Source: Candidatus Rokuibacteriota bacterium (GTDB lineage Bacteria; Methylomirabilota; Methylomirabilia; Rokubacteriales; CSP1-6). Taken from it: 55,115 nt of DNA. The notes below the pieces were generated by a model. That model worked only from the letters and a program-made list of their open reading frames with translations. It was not told the origin of the DNA and ran no database searches. Shown here piece after piece: positions 28,424 to 38,700 of the stretch. The position numbers were made by a program, and so were the translations under genes. The stretch spans positions 1 to 55,115 of the forward strand of contig QHTB01000144.1 in NCBI GenBank assembly GCA_003220615.1, in the 5' to 3' direction. The first letter of the stretch is position 1. Every line of letters begins with the position of its first letter.

Positions 28424-29881
28424 GTGGCGGGATCGACGCATGTGGAGACCGCCGTCGTCGTGCCGCCGGCCGTCCTCCGGTTCGATCCGCGCACCCGCCT
28501 GCTGCTCGAGGCGCCGATCGCTCCGACGTTGCTGCGCCTGGCAACTCCGAATGTCCTGGTGATGTTCGTCCAGGCCTCGGTCGGCCTGATCGAAACCTAT
28601 TTCGTTGCCCGACTCGGCACCGACGCCCTGGCCGGTGTCGCGCTCGTCTTCCCGGTCCTGATGCTGATGCAGATGATGTCGGCCGGCGCCATGGGCGGCG
28701 GGATCTCGTCAGCGGTCGCTCGGGCGCTCGGGGCCGGGCGCCGGGCCGACGCCGATGCGCTGGCCCTTCATGCGCTCGCCATCGCGGGTGGCTTCGGGCT
28801 CGTCTTCACGCTCGCAGTCCTCGGCGGTGGCCGATGGCTCTACGCCGCCATGGGTGGGCAAGGGCCTTCCCTCGCCGCGGCGCTGACGTACTCCAACATC
28901 GCCTTCTCGGGCGCGATCCTGATCTGGGTCTTCAATTCGCTGGCGAACGTGATCCGCGGCACCGGCAACATGGCGATACCGGCCGCGGTGACCTCTGTCG
29001 GTGCCGCGGCCCTGATTCCCTTATCGCCCTGCCTCATCTTCGGGTGGGGACCGCTTCCGCGGCTCGGCGTGGCCGGGGGCGCGGTTGCGGTGGTCATCTA
29101 CTACGCCGTCGGGAGTCTCGTCCTCGCCGGCTATCTATGGATGGGGCGGAGCGTCGTCCGTCTGTCGTTCGGTGGCGTGCGCTTCCGGTGGCCGCTCTTC
29201 CGCGACATTCTGAAAGTGGGCGCGGTGGCTGCGCTCATCACGGTCCAGACCAATCTCACGATCGCGATCGCGACGGGATTCGCCGGCCGATTCGGGCCCG
29301 CGGCGATCGCGGGGTACGGCACCGGCGCGCGTCTCGAGTACCTGCTGGTCCCGCTCGTCTTCGGGCTGGGCGGCCCACTCGTCGCGATGGTGGGCACCAA
29401 CATCGGCGCGGGCCAGCGCGGCCGTGCATTACGCACGGCCTGGATCGGCGCCGCCATCGCCGCCGGCCTCACGGAGCTGATCGGCCTGGGCGCGGCCCTG
29501 GCCCCCCACGTTTGGCTCTCGCTGTTCGACACCGATCCGGCCATGCTCGACGCCGGCTCGCGTTACCTGCACACGGTCGGGCCGTTGTACGGTCTGTTCG
29601 GCCTCGGCATGGCCCTCTACTTTGCTTCGCAAGGCGCGGGTCGTCTGCTCTGGCCGCTGCTGGCGAACCTGACGCGCCTGATCATCGCCGCGGTCGGCGG
29701 CTGGTTGGCGCTTCGCTGGAGCGGAGAGCTGTCTCACGTCTTCATCGCGCTGAGCGCGGCGCTCGCGGCCTTCGGGCTGATCAATGCTGGCGCGGTCGCG
29801 ACCGGCGCCTGGTTCGGCCCGCTCCGCTGGCCGCGGACGCCCCCGGCGTTGTCCACAGAGACCAGAGCGGAGCACGATTGA
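28424..29881 (+). CDS. MATE-family multidrug/metabolite efflux transporter
   Basis: A 485-residue integral membrane protein with about twelve hydrophobic helices in two related halves. MATE features include LATPNVLVMFVQASVGLIET, the ALAGVALVFPVLMLMQMMSA helix, GAMGGGISSAVARALGAGRR, RGTGNMAIP and, in the second half, VGTNIGAGQRGRA. MATE proteins export drugs or metabolites with Na+ or H+ antiport. The start is GTG at 28424 with ggaggcg upstream. The substrate is not predictable. Confidence 0.92.
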   Translation: MAGSTHVETAVVVPPAVLRFDPRTRLLLEAPIAPTLLRLATPNVLVMFVQASVGLIETYFVARLGTDALAGVALVFPVLMLMQMMSAGAMGGGISSAVARALGAGRRADADALALHALAIAGGFGLVFTLAVLGGGRWLYAAMGGQGPSLAAALTYSNIAFSGAILIWVFNSLANVIRGTGNMAIPAAVTSVGAAALIPLSPCLIFGWGPLPRLGVAGGAVAVVIYYAVGSLVLAGYLWMGRSVVRLSFGGVRFRWPLFRDILKVGAVAALITVQTNLTIAIATGFAGRFGPAAIAGYGTGARLEYLLVPLVFGLGGPLVAMVGTNIGAGQRGRALRTAWIGAAIAAGLTELIGLGAALAPHVWLSLFDTDPAMLDAGSRYLHTVGPLYGLFGLGMALYFASQGAGRLLWPLLANLTRLIIAAVGGWLALRWSGELSHVFIALSAALAAFGLINAGAVATGAWFGPLRWPRTPPALSTETRAEHD

Positions 29882-29893
29882 CTCGCGATCAGT

Positions 29894-30813
29894 TCAGTAG
29901 CGGATCCCGTGCTGGTCGAGGAACGTGAGCATCGCTCGGCGGCACTCGTTCGGCTTCTGGATCTGCAGCAGGTGGCCGGTCTCGGGAATCGCCTCGTAGG
30001 CATAGCCCATCTCCTCGCCAAGGCTTTGTTGGCGAATGCGGGCGCGGGCGCCCCTCGGGCGTTCGGGTCAGCGGCGATCAGGTTGACCGGGCCGCCATAC
30101 GCTTCGTTCGGCGGCCAGAGATTGAGCGTCATCGCCTGGAGGTAGATCGAGGCCTCGAGCTCGCGTGGGCAGGACAGTTCCCAACCACCGCCGCTGTCCG
30201 CGCGACGCAGGACGGAGCGAGCCATCAGCTCGTGCGCGCCCGCGACCCATGTGCTGTGGGCCCGTGTCTCCGCATACTGGCGGGCGAGCTCGGAGGGATC
30301 GTCGAAGTGATGTTGCCGGCCCATCGCCCAGTCGGCCAGGCGCCGCTCGAACACGTCCATTCGTTCCCAGACGCGATGGCCCGGAGGAGGCACGTTCGGT
30401 GGATCGAAGAGGATGAGGGCCTCCCATCGGAAGCCGATCTCGATGGCGTGCTTCATGGCCGTGCGCGCCGACATCGAATGAAACACGCCGATGGTCGGGC
30501 AAGGCCCGAGCCGGGCGTCCACCTCCCGGCGGATGCGCTCGAGGTCCAGCGTCATCTGGGCGTAGGTGTGGCCGTCCTGGCCGGAGGTGGCGAGCGGATT
30601 GGCGCCGTGATTGCGCATGTCGAAGGCGATCACGTCGAAGCGCTCGGCGAGCGGTCCCCAGAACGCAACGTACCCGTCGATCGCGAAGCCGTTGCCGTTG
30701 GAGACGAACATCCGCGTGCCGTCACGCCGCCCATGCCGGCGAACGCGGACGATCGCCCCACCCCCCATGACGAGGTCGAACGTCTCCACGGGAACCGGGA
30801 GCTCGAAACTCAC
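29894..30813 (-). pseudogene. Alpha/beta hydrolase, broken by a -1 frameshift near the 3' end
   Basis: The 5' frame from 30813 encodes an alpha/beta hydrolase: VIAFDMRNHGANPLATSG, TIGVFHSMSARTAMKHAIEI (nucleophile Ser in a GVFHSMSA elbow) and ALILFDPPNVPPPGH. After FANKALAR (about 30022) the frame fails. The neighbouring frame gives EMGYAYEAIPETGHLLQIQK (catalytic His in ETGHLL) and QHGIRY before a stop at 29894-29896. One G appears missing in gcgaggag (expected gcggaggag). Restored length is 306 residues. Reading the frame unrepaired would lose the catalytic His, so sequence error is likely. Confidence 0.85.
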
Positions 30814-30977
30814 GGAACGAGTGCAGAAACACGCGCGCTCGGCAGGATCGAGCCGGGCTCGAGCACGGGCGGGAGCATACTATGCACGACGGTCGCCGGT
30901 CAGGTTGTCATGACGATCGCTTCCATCTGCCTGGAGAAAAACTTGAGTTCCGTGCTGCGGACTCTGTATGAGGAGAT

Positions 30978-32981
30978 ATGCCCGGTCAGACGCTGAGCCC
31001 CGCGAAGACCAGGTCTCCGGCCGCGCAACCGCCGAAGTCTCAGCCGACGGCGCCGCCCAAACCGAAGCCGGGGGTGTCCGCCGTCGAGATGGGTGCGCGC
31101 CAGCGAGAGATCTCGGTGTCCGAGTTCTTCACCAAGAACCGTCATCTCCTGGGCTTCGACAATCCCCGCAAGGCGCTCCTCACCTGCGTCAAAGAGGCCG
31201 TCGACAACGCCCTCGACGCCTGCGAGGAAGCCGGAATCCTCCCTGAGGTGGTCGTGAAGCTGGAGGCCGTCGCCAACGGCGGGCCCCCACCGCCGCCGAG
31301 CCAGGCGAGCCGCTTCCGGATCACCGTCACCGACAACGGCCCCGGCATCATTCGCCAGCAGATTCCGCGGATCTTCGCGAAGCTCCTGTACGGCTCCAAG
31401 TTCCATCGCCTCCGCATGAGCCGAGGACAGCAGGGCATCGGCATCTCGGCGGCCGGCATGTACGGGCAGCTCACGACCGGCAAGCCGGTCCAGATCATCT
31501 CGCGTACCAGCGCGCGGGCGCCGGCCCACTACTTCGAAGTCCAGATCGACACCAAGAAGAACGAGCCGTTGATCCTCGAGAAGAAGCAGATCGCCTGGGA
31601 ATTCCCACGGGGGACCCAGGTGACGATGGAAGTCGAGGGGCGGTACCAGAAAGGCCGGGCGTCGGTCGACGAGTACGTCGAGCAGACGATCATCGCCAAT
31701 CCGCACGTCAAGCTGACGTACGCCACGCCCGAAGGCGAGACGAAGGAATACCGCAGGACGTACGACGAGCTTCCTCCGTCGCCGCGCGAGATCAAGCCGC
31801 ATCCCTACGGCATCGAGCTCGGGATGCTGCTCAAGATGCTCCACGACACGACGAGCCATTCACTGGCCGGATTCCTGGCCGGTGATTTCAGCCGCGTGTC
31901 GCCCCACCTCGCCGCGGAGATCTGCAAGGCTGCGCACCTCGCACCGCGCACCCGCCCTCGCGACGTGCATGGCCAGGCCTCGGAGAATCTCTACAAGGCC
32001 ATCCAGTCGACGAAGATCATGGCGCCGCCGACCAACTGCCTCTCGCCGATCGGGGAGAAGGCGATCCTGGCCGGGCTGTATCAGCAGATCAAAGGCGACT
32101 TCTACACGGCGGTGAGCCGCCCGCCGGCGGTCTACCGCGGGAATCCCTTCGTGATCGAGACGGGCCTGGCCTTCGGTCGCGGCCCGGAGCACGCGGCGGA
32201 GAGCCAGGAGAAGAAGACCATTCCCATGGCCGAGGGCGAGGAGGAGCAGGACGACCGCGAGCTTGCCCGCGTCATCCGCTACGCCAACCGCGTGCCGCTC
32301 CTCCATCAACAGTCCGCCTGCTCGATCTACAAGTCGGTGCTCGACACCACGTGGCGCAACTACGGCGTGCCGCAGTCCCGAGGCGCGCTTCCCGGCGGCC
32401 CGATGGTGATCTTCGTCCACATGGCTTCCGTGTGGGTCCCCTTCACCAGCGAATCGAAGGAGGCGATCGCCGATTACGACGAGATCCGGAAGGAGGTCAC
32501 GCTGGCGCTGCGCGAATGCGGCCGGCGGCTGGGCGCCTTTCTCCGGCGCCGCGAACGGGCCCACAGCGAGTTCCGCCGGCGCAACATCTTCGAGCTGTAC
32601 ATCGAGGAGGTCGTCGAGTCGTGCAATCGCCTCAAGGGTGGCCGATTGCCGACCGCGAAGCTGAAGGAGCAGCTGCAGCAGATGGCGCTGAGGCGGACCG
32701 GCGGCGAAAAGACCGACGAGCTCATGGGGAGGAACGGAAGTGGCCCGGAAGGTCTTCCGCACTCGATCATCGTCACGCCTGACGGCATCGAGGGTGAGGT
32801 CCCGGTGTTGTCGCGCGACGCGTCGGACGACGCCGTGTCGTCCAACGGCGCGACCGCGGAAGAAGAAGCCGCGGAAGCAGACCCAACGCCCGCTCCCCGG
32901 TCGCGGTCGGCCGGAAAGACCAAGCGCGGGGCCAAGGGCAAACGCACGACGGCGCGTGGCTCGGCGCGCCGGAAGGCCTAG
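30978..32981 (+). CDS. top6B: DNA topoisomerase VI subunit B (ATPase)
   Basis: A 667-residue type IIB topoisomerase ATPase subunit. The GHKL ATPase is near the N-terminus: KEAVDNALDACEEAGILPEV (N box), ITVTDNGPGI and SRGQQGIGISAAGMYGQL. A H2TH region and transducer domain follow, and a Lys/Arg-rich tail (about residues 620-667). Topo VI relaxes and decatenates DNA with double-strand passage. The enzyme is standard in archaea and plants but rare in bacteria. A GGAG lies very close to the ATG at 30978, so an internal ATG (MGARQREISVSEFF) is an alternative. top6A follows after 9 bp. Confidence 0.96.
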   Translation: MPGQTLSPAKTRSPAAQPPKSQPTAPPKPKPGVSAVEMGARQREISVSEFFTKNRHLLGFDNPRKALLTCVKEAVDNALDACEEAGILPEVVVKLEAVANGGPPPPPSQASRFRITVTDNGPGIIRQQIPRIFAKLLYGSKFHRLRMSRGQQGIGISAAGMYGQLTTGKPVQIISRTSARAPAHYFEVQIDTKKNEPLILEKKQIAWEFPRGTQVTMEVEGRYQKGRASVDEYVEQTIIANPHVKLTYATPEGETKEYRRTYDELPPSPREIKPHPYGIELGMLLKMLHDTTSHSLAGFLAGDFSRVSPHLAAEICKAAHLAPRTRPRDVHGQASENLYKAIQSTKIMAPPTNCLSPIGEKAILAGLYQQIKGDFYTAVSRPPAVYRGNPFVIETGLAFGRGPEHAAESQEKKTIPMAEGEEEQDDRELARVIRYANRVPLLHQQSACSIYKSVLDTTWRNYGVPQSRGALPGGPMVIFVHMASVWVPFTSESKEAIADYDEIRKEVTLALRECGRRLGAFLRRRERAHSEFRRRNIFELYIEEVVESCNRLKGGRLPTAKLKEQLQQMALRRTGGEKTDELMGRNGSGPEGLPHSIIVTPDGIEGEVPVLSRDASDDAVSSNGATAEEEAAEADPTPAPRSRSAGKTKRGAKGKRTTARGSARRKA

Positions 32982-32990
32982 AGGCGAGCG

Positions 32991-34094
32991 ATGGCCCGCA
33001 AGGCCCGCAGCATGACGGCGGTCGAGAAGAAGCTCATCAGCGTGGCCGACGTGGTGATCACCGCGGCCCAGCGGCGAAAGGACCCCACGCTCGCGATCCC
33101 CGTCCGGTCCCTGTCCAACGTCACCTTCAACCAGCGCCGGGGCCTGATCGAGATGGGGAAGCGAAAGCAGGCCCGGTCGTTCTTCAACGTCGGCATGGCC
33201 AAGAAGTTCATGCAGACGGTCCTCGTGGCCGATGCGCTCTGCGAGCTGCAGCGAGCCAACCTCACGACCTCGCTTCGCGAGATCTACTACCGGACCAAGC
33301 ACACGATCAAGAACTCACACGAGAACACGCTCGACACCCAGGACGAGTCCGATCCTCTCATCGAGGACCTCGAGGTGACGCTGGAGGCGCTCCGCGAGGA
33401 GCTGCACGTGCGGGCCGAGAACGCCGGGTCGATCGTCGGGCCCGTGGTGTTCGTGGACGACGGCGACCGGGTGGACTGCGCGCGGCTCGGGAAGGGCGGG
33501 TATTCCGTGCCCTCCATCGTCGAGCCCGAGTATCTGCAGATCAGCCGCTGCACCGCGGACTTCGTCCTGCTGGTCGAGAAGGGCACGCAGTGGAATCGGC
33601 TCTCCGAGGACAAATTCTGGAGGACGCACAACTGCGTGCTGCTCACGGGCAACGGACAGCCGCCCCGCGGCGTCCGGCGCCTCGCGCGCCGGCTGCACGA
33701 GGAGAAAAATCTTCCCGTCTACGTCATGGTCGACAACGACCCGTGGGGCTACTACATCTACTCGGTCATCAAGCAGGGCTCGATCAACCTCGCCTTCGAG
33801 AGCCAGCGCATGGCGATTCCCAAGGCGAAGTTCATCGGGCTGTCGAGCGCCGACCCCGAAGCGTACGGGCTCCCGCGCAACGTCGGCATCAAGCTCAACG
33901 ACAAGGACGTCGCCCGCGCCAAGGAGCTCCTCGGCTACACGTGGTTCCAGAAGAAGGGTTGGCAGGAAGAGATCAAGCGGATGCTCTCGAGCGGCCTCAA
34001 GTACGAGCTGGACGCCCTCGCCAACAAGGACTTCCAGTACCTCACCAAGAGGTACCTCCCCCGCAAGCTCACGGAGAGAGACTGGCTCGACTGA
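32991..34094 (+). CDS. top6A: DNA topoisomerase VI subunit A (Spo11-like)
   Basis: A 367-residue catalytic subunit. The winged-helix/CAP domain holds the cleaving Tyr in TTSLREIYYRTKH (one of Tyr 99/100). The Toprim domain supplies metal-binding Glu in LVEKGTQWN and the DxD in VMVDNDPWGYYIY. With subunit B it forms an A2B2 enzyme. The gene follows top6B by 9 bp and ends 10 bp before the convergent antiporter. Both partners are complete, so the complex should be functional. Confidence 0.96.
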   Translation: MARKARSMTAVEKKLISVADVVITAAQRRKDPTLAIPVRSLSNVTFNQRRGLIEMGKRKQARSFFNVGMAKKFMQTVLVADALCELQRANLTTSLREIYYRTKHTIKNSHENTLDTQDESDPLIEDLEVTLEALREELHVRAENAGSIVGPVVFVDDGDRVDCARLGKGGYSVPSIVEPEYLQISRCTADFVLLVEKGTQWNRLSEDKFWRTHNCVLLTGNGQPPRGVRRLARRLHEEKNLPVYVMVDNDPWGYYIYSVIKQGSINLAFESQRMAIPKAKFIGLSSADPEAYGLPRNVGIKLNDKDVARAKELLGYTWFQKKGWQEEIKRMLSSGLKYELDALANKDFQYLTKRYLPRKLTERDWLD

Positions 34095-34104
34095 CTGGCT
34101 GTGA

Positions 34105-35673
34105 TCAGGCGTCCATTCGCCGCTCCTCCAGGTCGAGCTCGCGCTCCAGGTTTCTGAGCACCTCGTCGTCGATCTCCCCCTCGGTGCGAAGGCGCAAGAG
34201 CGCCTCGCGTTCCGCGTCGATGACCGCTCGCTTGATCTCGCGGTGCTCGATGAGCTCGCGATCCTCCTCGGACGCGGGATCTTCTCGCTGCCGCTCGACG
34301 TGCTCGGCCCGGTGCTCATACGTCTCGCGGAGCCGATCCAGAAGCGGGCGATGCCCCGGCCACACCGGATAGAGCTCATGGATGCGCCGGGTCGCGGCTT
34401 CGAGCAGTCGCTGCCTGGCACTGGCGTCGTGTCCGCGAACCTCGACATCGGCGCCGAGGCGAAGCGCTCGAATCAGCCACGGCAGGGTCAGCCCCTGCCC
34501 CACCAGCGTGAAGACGATGACGGTGAGCGTCACGATGACGAGCGCTTCGCGCGCGGGAAACGGCCCGCCGGCCGGCAGGCTCGTCGGAAGCGCGAGCGCG
34601 GCGGCCAGCGAGACCACGCCGCGCATCCCGGCCCAGGACAGGACGAGCGCATTCGCGACCGGGCCCGGGGCATCCTTCCGTCTTCGGATCATCTGGGGCA
34701 CGACGAGGGTGCCGAAGATCCAGAGCGCCCGAACCAGGATCAGCACGAGGCTCACGGCGATCCCGATACCGACCAGCCGCATCGCGAGCGCGGGGGCGAG
34801 CGAGCGGAGGAGGAGTGGCACCTCCAGCCCCGTAACGAGGAAGACGAATCCGTTGAGCAGGAACGTGATCGTCTCCCACACGGCTCGGCCCGTCAGGCGG
34901 GCATCCGCGCCCATGATGCGCGACCTGAGATGTCCGAGGTACAGGCCGGCGGCCACCGTCGCGATGACGCCGGAGGCCCCGAGCCTCTCGGCCGAGAGGA
35001 AGGCGGCGTATGGCGTGAGGAGTGAGATGGTGATCTCCACCGGCGTGTCCTCGATACGCGATCGGATATGCGCGATGACCCACCCCACGGCCACACCGAT
35101 GGCGAGGCCGCCCACGATCGCCAGCGCGAAGGTCGCCGCCGCCGAGGTCGGTGAGAACGAGCCCCCGACCGCGGCCGCGATCGCGACGCTGTAGATCGTC
35201 AGCGCCGTCGCGTCGTTCAACAAGCTCTCGCCTTCGAGGATCGTCACGATCCGCCGCGGCACGCCCAGCCGCGCGGCGATCGCCGTGGCCGCAATCTCGT
35301 CCGGAGGCGCGACGATCGCTCCCAGGGCAAGGGCGACCGGCCACGTCATGCCGACGATCAACGCGCGAGCAACGGCAGCGGCCGCGAGCGCCGTCGCGAT
35401 GACCAGGCCGATCGCGAGGGAGCCAATGATGCCGAGGTTCGCGCGCAGGCTCGTCACGGGCGTGAAGAACGCCGCGATGTAGAGGAGTGGCGGCAGCACG
35501 ACGAGGAAGATCAGGTCCGGGTCGATTTCGATCCGAGGAACGCCCGGGACCAGCCCCAGCAGGAGGCCGCCGATGACGAGAAAGATCGGGTAGGCGATAC
35601 CGAGGCGCCGCGCGATCGTGACGAGCGCGGCGACGGCGATGAGGAGGCCCAGGATGAGTTCGGCGCTCTGCAC
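34105..35673 (-). CDS. CPA1-type Na+/H+ antiporter (NhaP-like)
   Basis: A 522-residue cation:proton antiporter with about twelve hydrophobic helices (residues 1-410) and a charged cytoplasmic tail (about 420-522). Key signatures are LGAIVAPPDEIAATAIAARL, ILEGESLLNDATALT with the ion-binding Asp pair region, and VLSWAGMRGVVSLAAALALP. It expels Na+ or K+ in exchange for H+. The start is GTG at 35673, giving MQSAELILGLLIAVAALV; upstream sequence in frame lacks similarity. It is divergent from the cyclase/ATPase gene. Confidence 0.93.
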   Translation of the reverse strand: MQSAELILGLLIAVAALVTIARRLGIAYPIFLVIGGLLLGLVPGVPRIEIDPDLIFLVVLPPLLYIAAFFTPVTSLRANLGIIGSLAIGLVIATALAAAAVARALIVGMTWPVALALGAIVAPPDEIAATAIAARLGVPRRIVTILEGESLLNDATALTIYSVAIAAAVGGSFSPTSAAATFALAIVGGLAIGVAVGWVIAHIRSRIEDTPVEITISLLTPYAAFLSAERLGASGVIATVAAGLYLGHLRSRIMGADARLTGRAVWETITFLLNGFVFLVTGLEVPLLLRSLAPALAMRLVGIGIAVSLVLILVRALWIFGTLVVPQMIRRRKDAPGPVANALVLSWAGMRGVVSLAAALALPTSLPAGGPFPAREALVIVTLTVIVFTLVGQGLTLPWLIRALRLGADVEVRGHDASARQRLLEAATRRIHELYPVWPGHRPLLDRLRETYEHRAEHVERQREDPASEEDRELIEHREIKRAVIDAEREALLRLRTEGEIDDEVLRNLERELDLEERRMDA

Positions 35674-35772
35674 GCTACGGTTCCGCTCTTCTCTGCATGG
35701 TCCGCGACTGGCCGCTATTGCATGTGGCGCGAGTATACAGGGAGGCCGAGAATCTCCGGAAGGAGCCGTCCC

Positions 35773-38700
35773 GTGAACTGCGAGGCGTGTCGACACGAGA
35801 ACCCGGCCGGAGCGAGGTTCTGCAACGAGTGCGGCGCGCGCCTCGCGGCGCCCGCCATCCCCCTCGAGCCGCGCTCCTACACGCCGCGCCACCTGGTCGA
35901 GAAGATCCTCGCCCAGAAGAGCGCGCTCGAGGGTGAGCGCAAGCTGGTCACCGTCCTCTTCGCCGACGTCGCGCGCTCGTTGGAGCTCGCGGAGCGCGTC
36001 GATCTCGAGGAATGGCATCGCCTCCTCGATCGCCTCTTCCGGATCCTGGCGGACGGCGTCCACCGCTACGAGGGGACGATCAACCAGTACACCGGCGACG
36101 GCATCATGGCGCTCTTCGGCGCTCCGATCGCCCACGAGGACCATGCCCAGCGCGCCTGCGCGGCCGCGCTCGAGCTGGCGCGCGACCTCGGGGCGCTGGC
36201 CGAAGACGTACGGCGCCAGAGCGGGCTCGATTTCGCGGTGCGGATGGGCCTCAACTCGGGCGAGGTCGTTGTCGGGAGCATCGGCGACGATCTGCGGATG
36301 GACTACACCGCGCAGGGTCACGTCGTCGGGCTCGCCGCCCGGGTGCAGCAGGTGGCCTCGCCGGGCTCGGTCAGCGTCACCGAGCAGACCGCGCGCCTCG
36401 CGTCGGGCTTCTTCGATTTCCGTGACCTGGGCGACCACACGTTCAAGGGCGCGAGCGTTCCCGTCCGGGTGTTCGAGCTACGGGGCCCGGGTCCGATCCA
36501 AAGCCGCCTCGAGCGCTCGCGCGCACGCGGCTTCTCGGGGTTCGTCGGCCGTGAGCGGGAGCTTGCCCAGCTCGAGCGGGCTCGGGGCGAAGCACTGTCC
36601 GGTCGACCGAAGGTCGTCCTGGTCACCGCGGAGCCTGGCGCGGGAAAGAGCCGCCTGTGTCACGAGTTCGTCCAGCGCGCCGGCGGCCTGGTGCTCCACT
36701 ATGCCCGCGCGCTCTCTCATGGACGTACGCTCTCCTTCCACGCGATCGCCGCGCTCGCGCGCAGTCTCTTCGGCGTCGGCGAACACGCGTCGCCTGCCGA
36801 CGTCCGCGACGCCGTCGTCCAGGGTCTGGGGGGCACGCAGTCCGTCGATCAGATCGCGGCGGCCCTCTGGCTCGATCTCCTCGGGGCCGATCCCGGGTCG
36901 GTGCCTTCGGAGCTGGAGCCCGAGGCGCGCCGCGCGCGTCTTTGGGAGTCACTGCTCGATCTGATCCGAGCTCGCGCGCGACGCGAACTCACCGTGATCT
37001 GGGTCGACGACCTGCACTGGCTCGACCCGGCGAGCGAAGCCGCGCTGGAGATGCTCACCGGGCGGCTGCTAGCTGCGGACTCGGCCGACTGCCGGGCGCT
37101 GCTGCTCGCGACCACTCGGCCCGAGTATCGGCCCTCGTGGCCTACACAGGTCGAGCGTCTCTCGCTGATGCCGCTGGCGTCCACTGACTCCCAGGCATTG
37201 CTCGGCGATTGGCTCGGATCCGGCCCGTCGCTGGCGCCGCTCCGCGCCCGGATCGAAGCCCGGGCCGGCGGAAATCCCCTCTTCATCGAGGAAATCGTTC
37301 GCTCACTCGTCGAGCGCGGTGCGCTGCACGGCGCACGTGGTGAGTACGGGCCGGCAACTCCGGTCGAGGAGATCGCGCTGCCCGAGACCGTTCAGGCCGT
37401 CCTCGCGTCGCGCATCGATCGACTCGCGCCGCGGGACAAGGACGTGCTCCAGGCTGCGGCTGTGGTCGGACGAGACGTGCCGACCGAGCTGCTGCGGGTC
37501 GTCGTCGATCTGCCCGCACCCGAGCTCGCCGCATCGCTGGGGCGTCTCGCGACGGCCGAGCTCCTCGGATCTGCTGAGCCGGCCGGTGAGCTCGCCTTCC
37601 GACATCCTCTCACGCACGAGGTCGCCTATCGTACGCAGCTTCTGGATCGGCGGCGCAGGACGCACGCCGCCGTCGCGCGAGGGCTGCTGGCGATGCACGG
37701 TTCCGCGGCGCCGACGCACGCCGCGCTCCTTGCCCATCACTTCGAGGAAGCGAGCGAGTATCTCGAGGCCGCACGCTGGCACGAGCGCGCGGGCCGGCGC
37801 GTCGCGCGCAGCGACCCGGCGGATGGGGTCAGGCACTGCCGCCAGGTGACGGCGCTCCTGGCCGCTCTGCCCGAATCGCGTGAGACGATGACGCTCGCGC
37901 TGACGTCGCGCATCGCGCTGCTCGAGATCGGGCGCATCGCAGGAATCGAGGAGCGCGAAGCTCGGGACCTCTTCGACGACGCGCGCGCGGTCGCCGAGCG
38001 ACTCCAAGACCGCGGAGGCCAGGCATTCCTCCTCACGTCCTACGGACGCCTGCGCGGGTTCGCGGGCGACGTGGCCCAGTACCTGGCGTGTTCGGAGCGC
38101 GCAGCCGAGCTCGCCGAGGCATCCGACGACGCCGTGCTCGAGTTCGAGATGCGCTCGGTGCTGGCGCACGCACAGCTCGCGGTCGGCCGTCTCGCTTCCG
38201 CGCGCACGACTGCCGCGCATGCCCTGGCCGAGCTCGCGCGGGTCGCCGGGCTGCGGGAGGCGGTCGGGCATTCCACCGCACCGGCGTTGTGCCGCACGTG
38301 GTGGGCGCTGGCGAGCGTCTATCTCGGCCACGCGGCCGAAGCCCAGGCCGCCTTGGAGGCGCTCCTGGCCGAGGAAAGCGACTCCGGACTCCAGGCGCTC
38401 TACGGGACGCACGGATTCCTGTGCGAGGTGTTGCGGCTGCGAGGCGATGTTCCCGGCGCGCTCGTGCACGGCCGCCGTGCCGTCGCGCTGGCCGAAGAGC
38501 GCGGAAGCGCGTTCTCTCGTGTCGAGACCGCCGCGTTTCTCGGTGCCGCCGAGCTCGCCGACGGCAACGTCGCCGCGGCCACCCGCCTGCTCTCGAGTGC
38601 GCTCGCGCTCGCCCGCAAATGGCGCACCGCGCTGTGGTACGAGCCGCGTATCCTGGCGGTGCTCGCTGAGGCGAGACTGGCCGCCGGCGAGCACTCCGCA

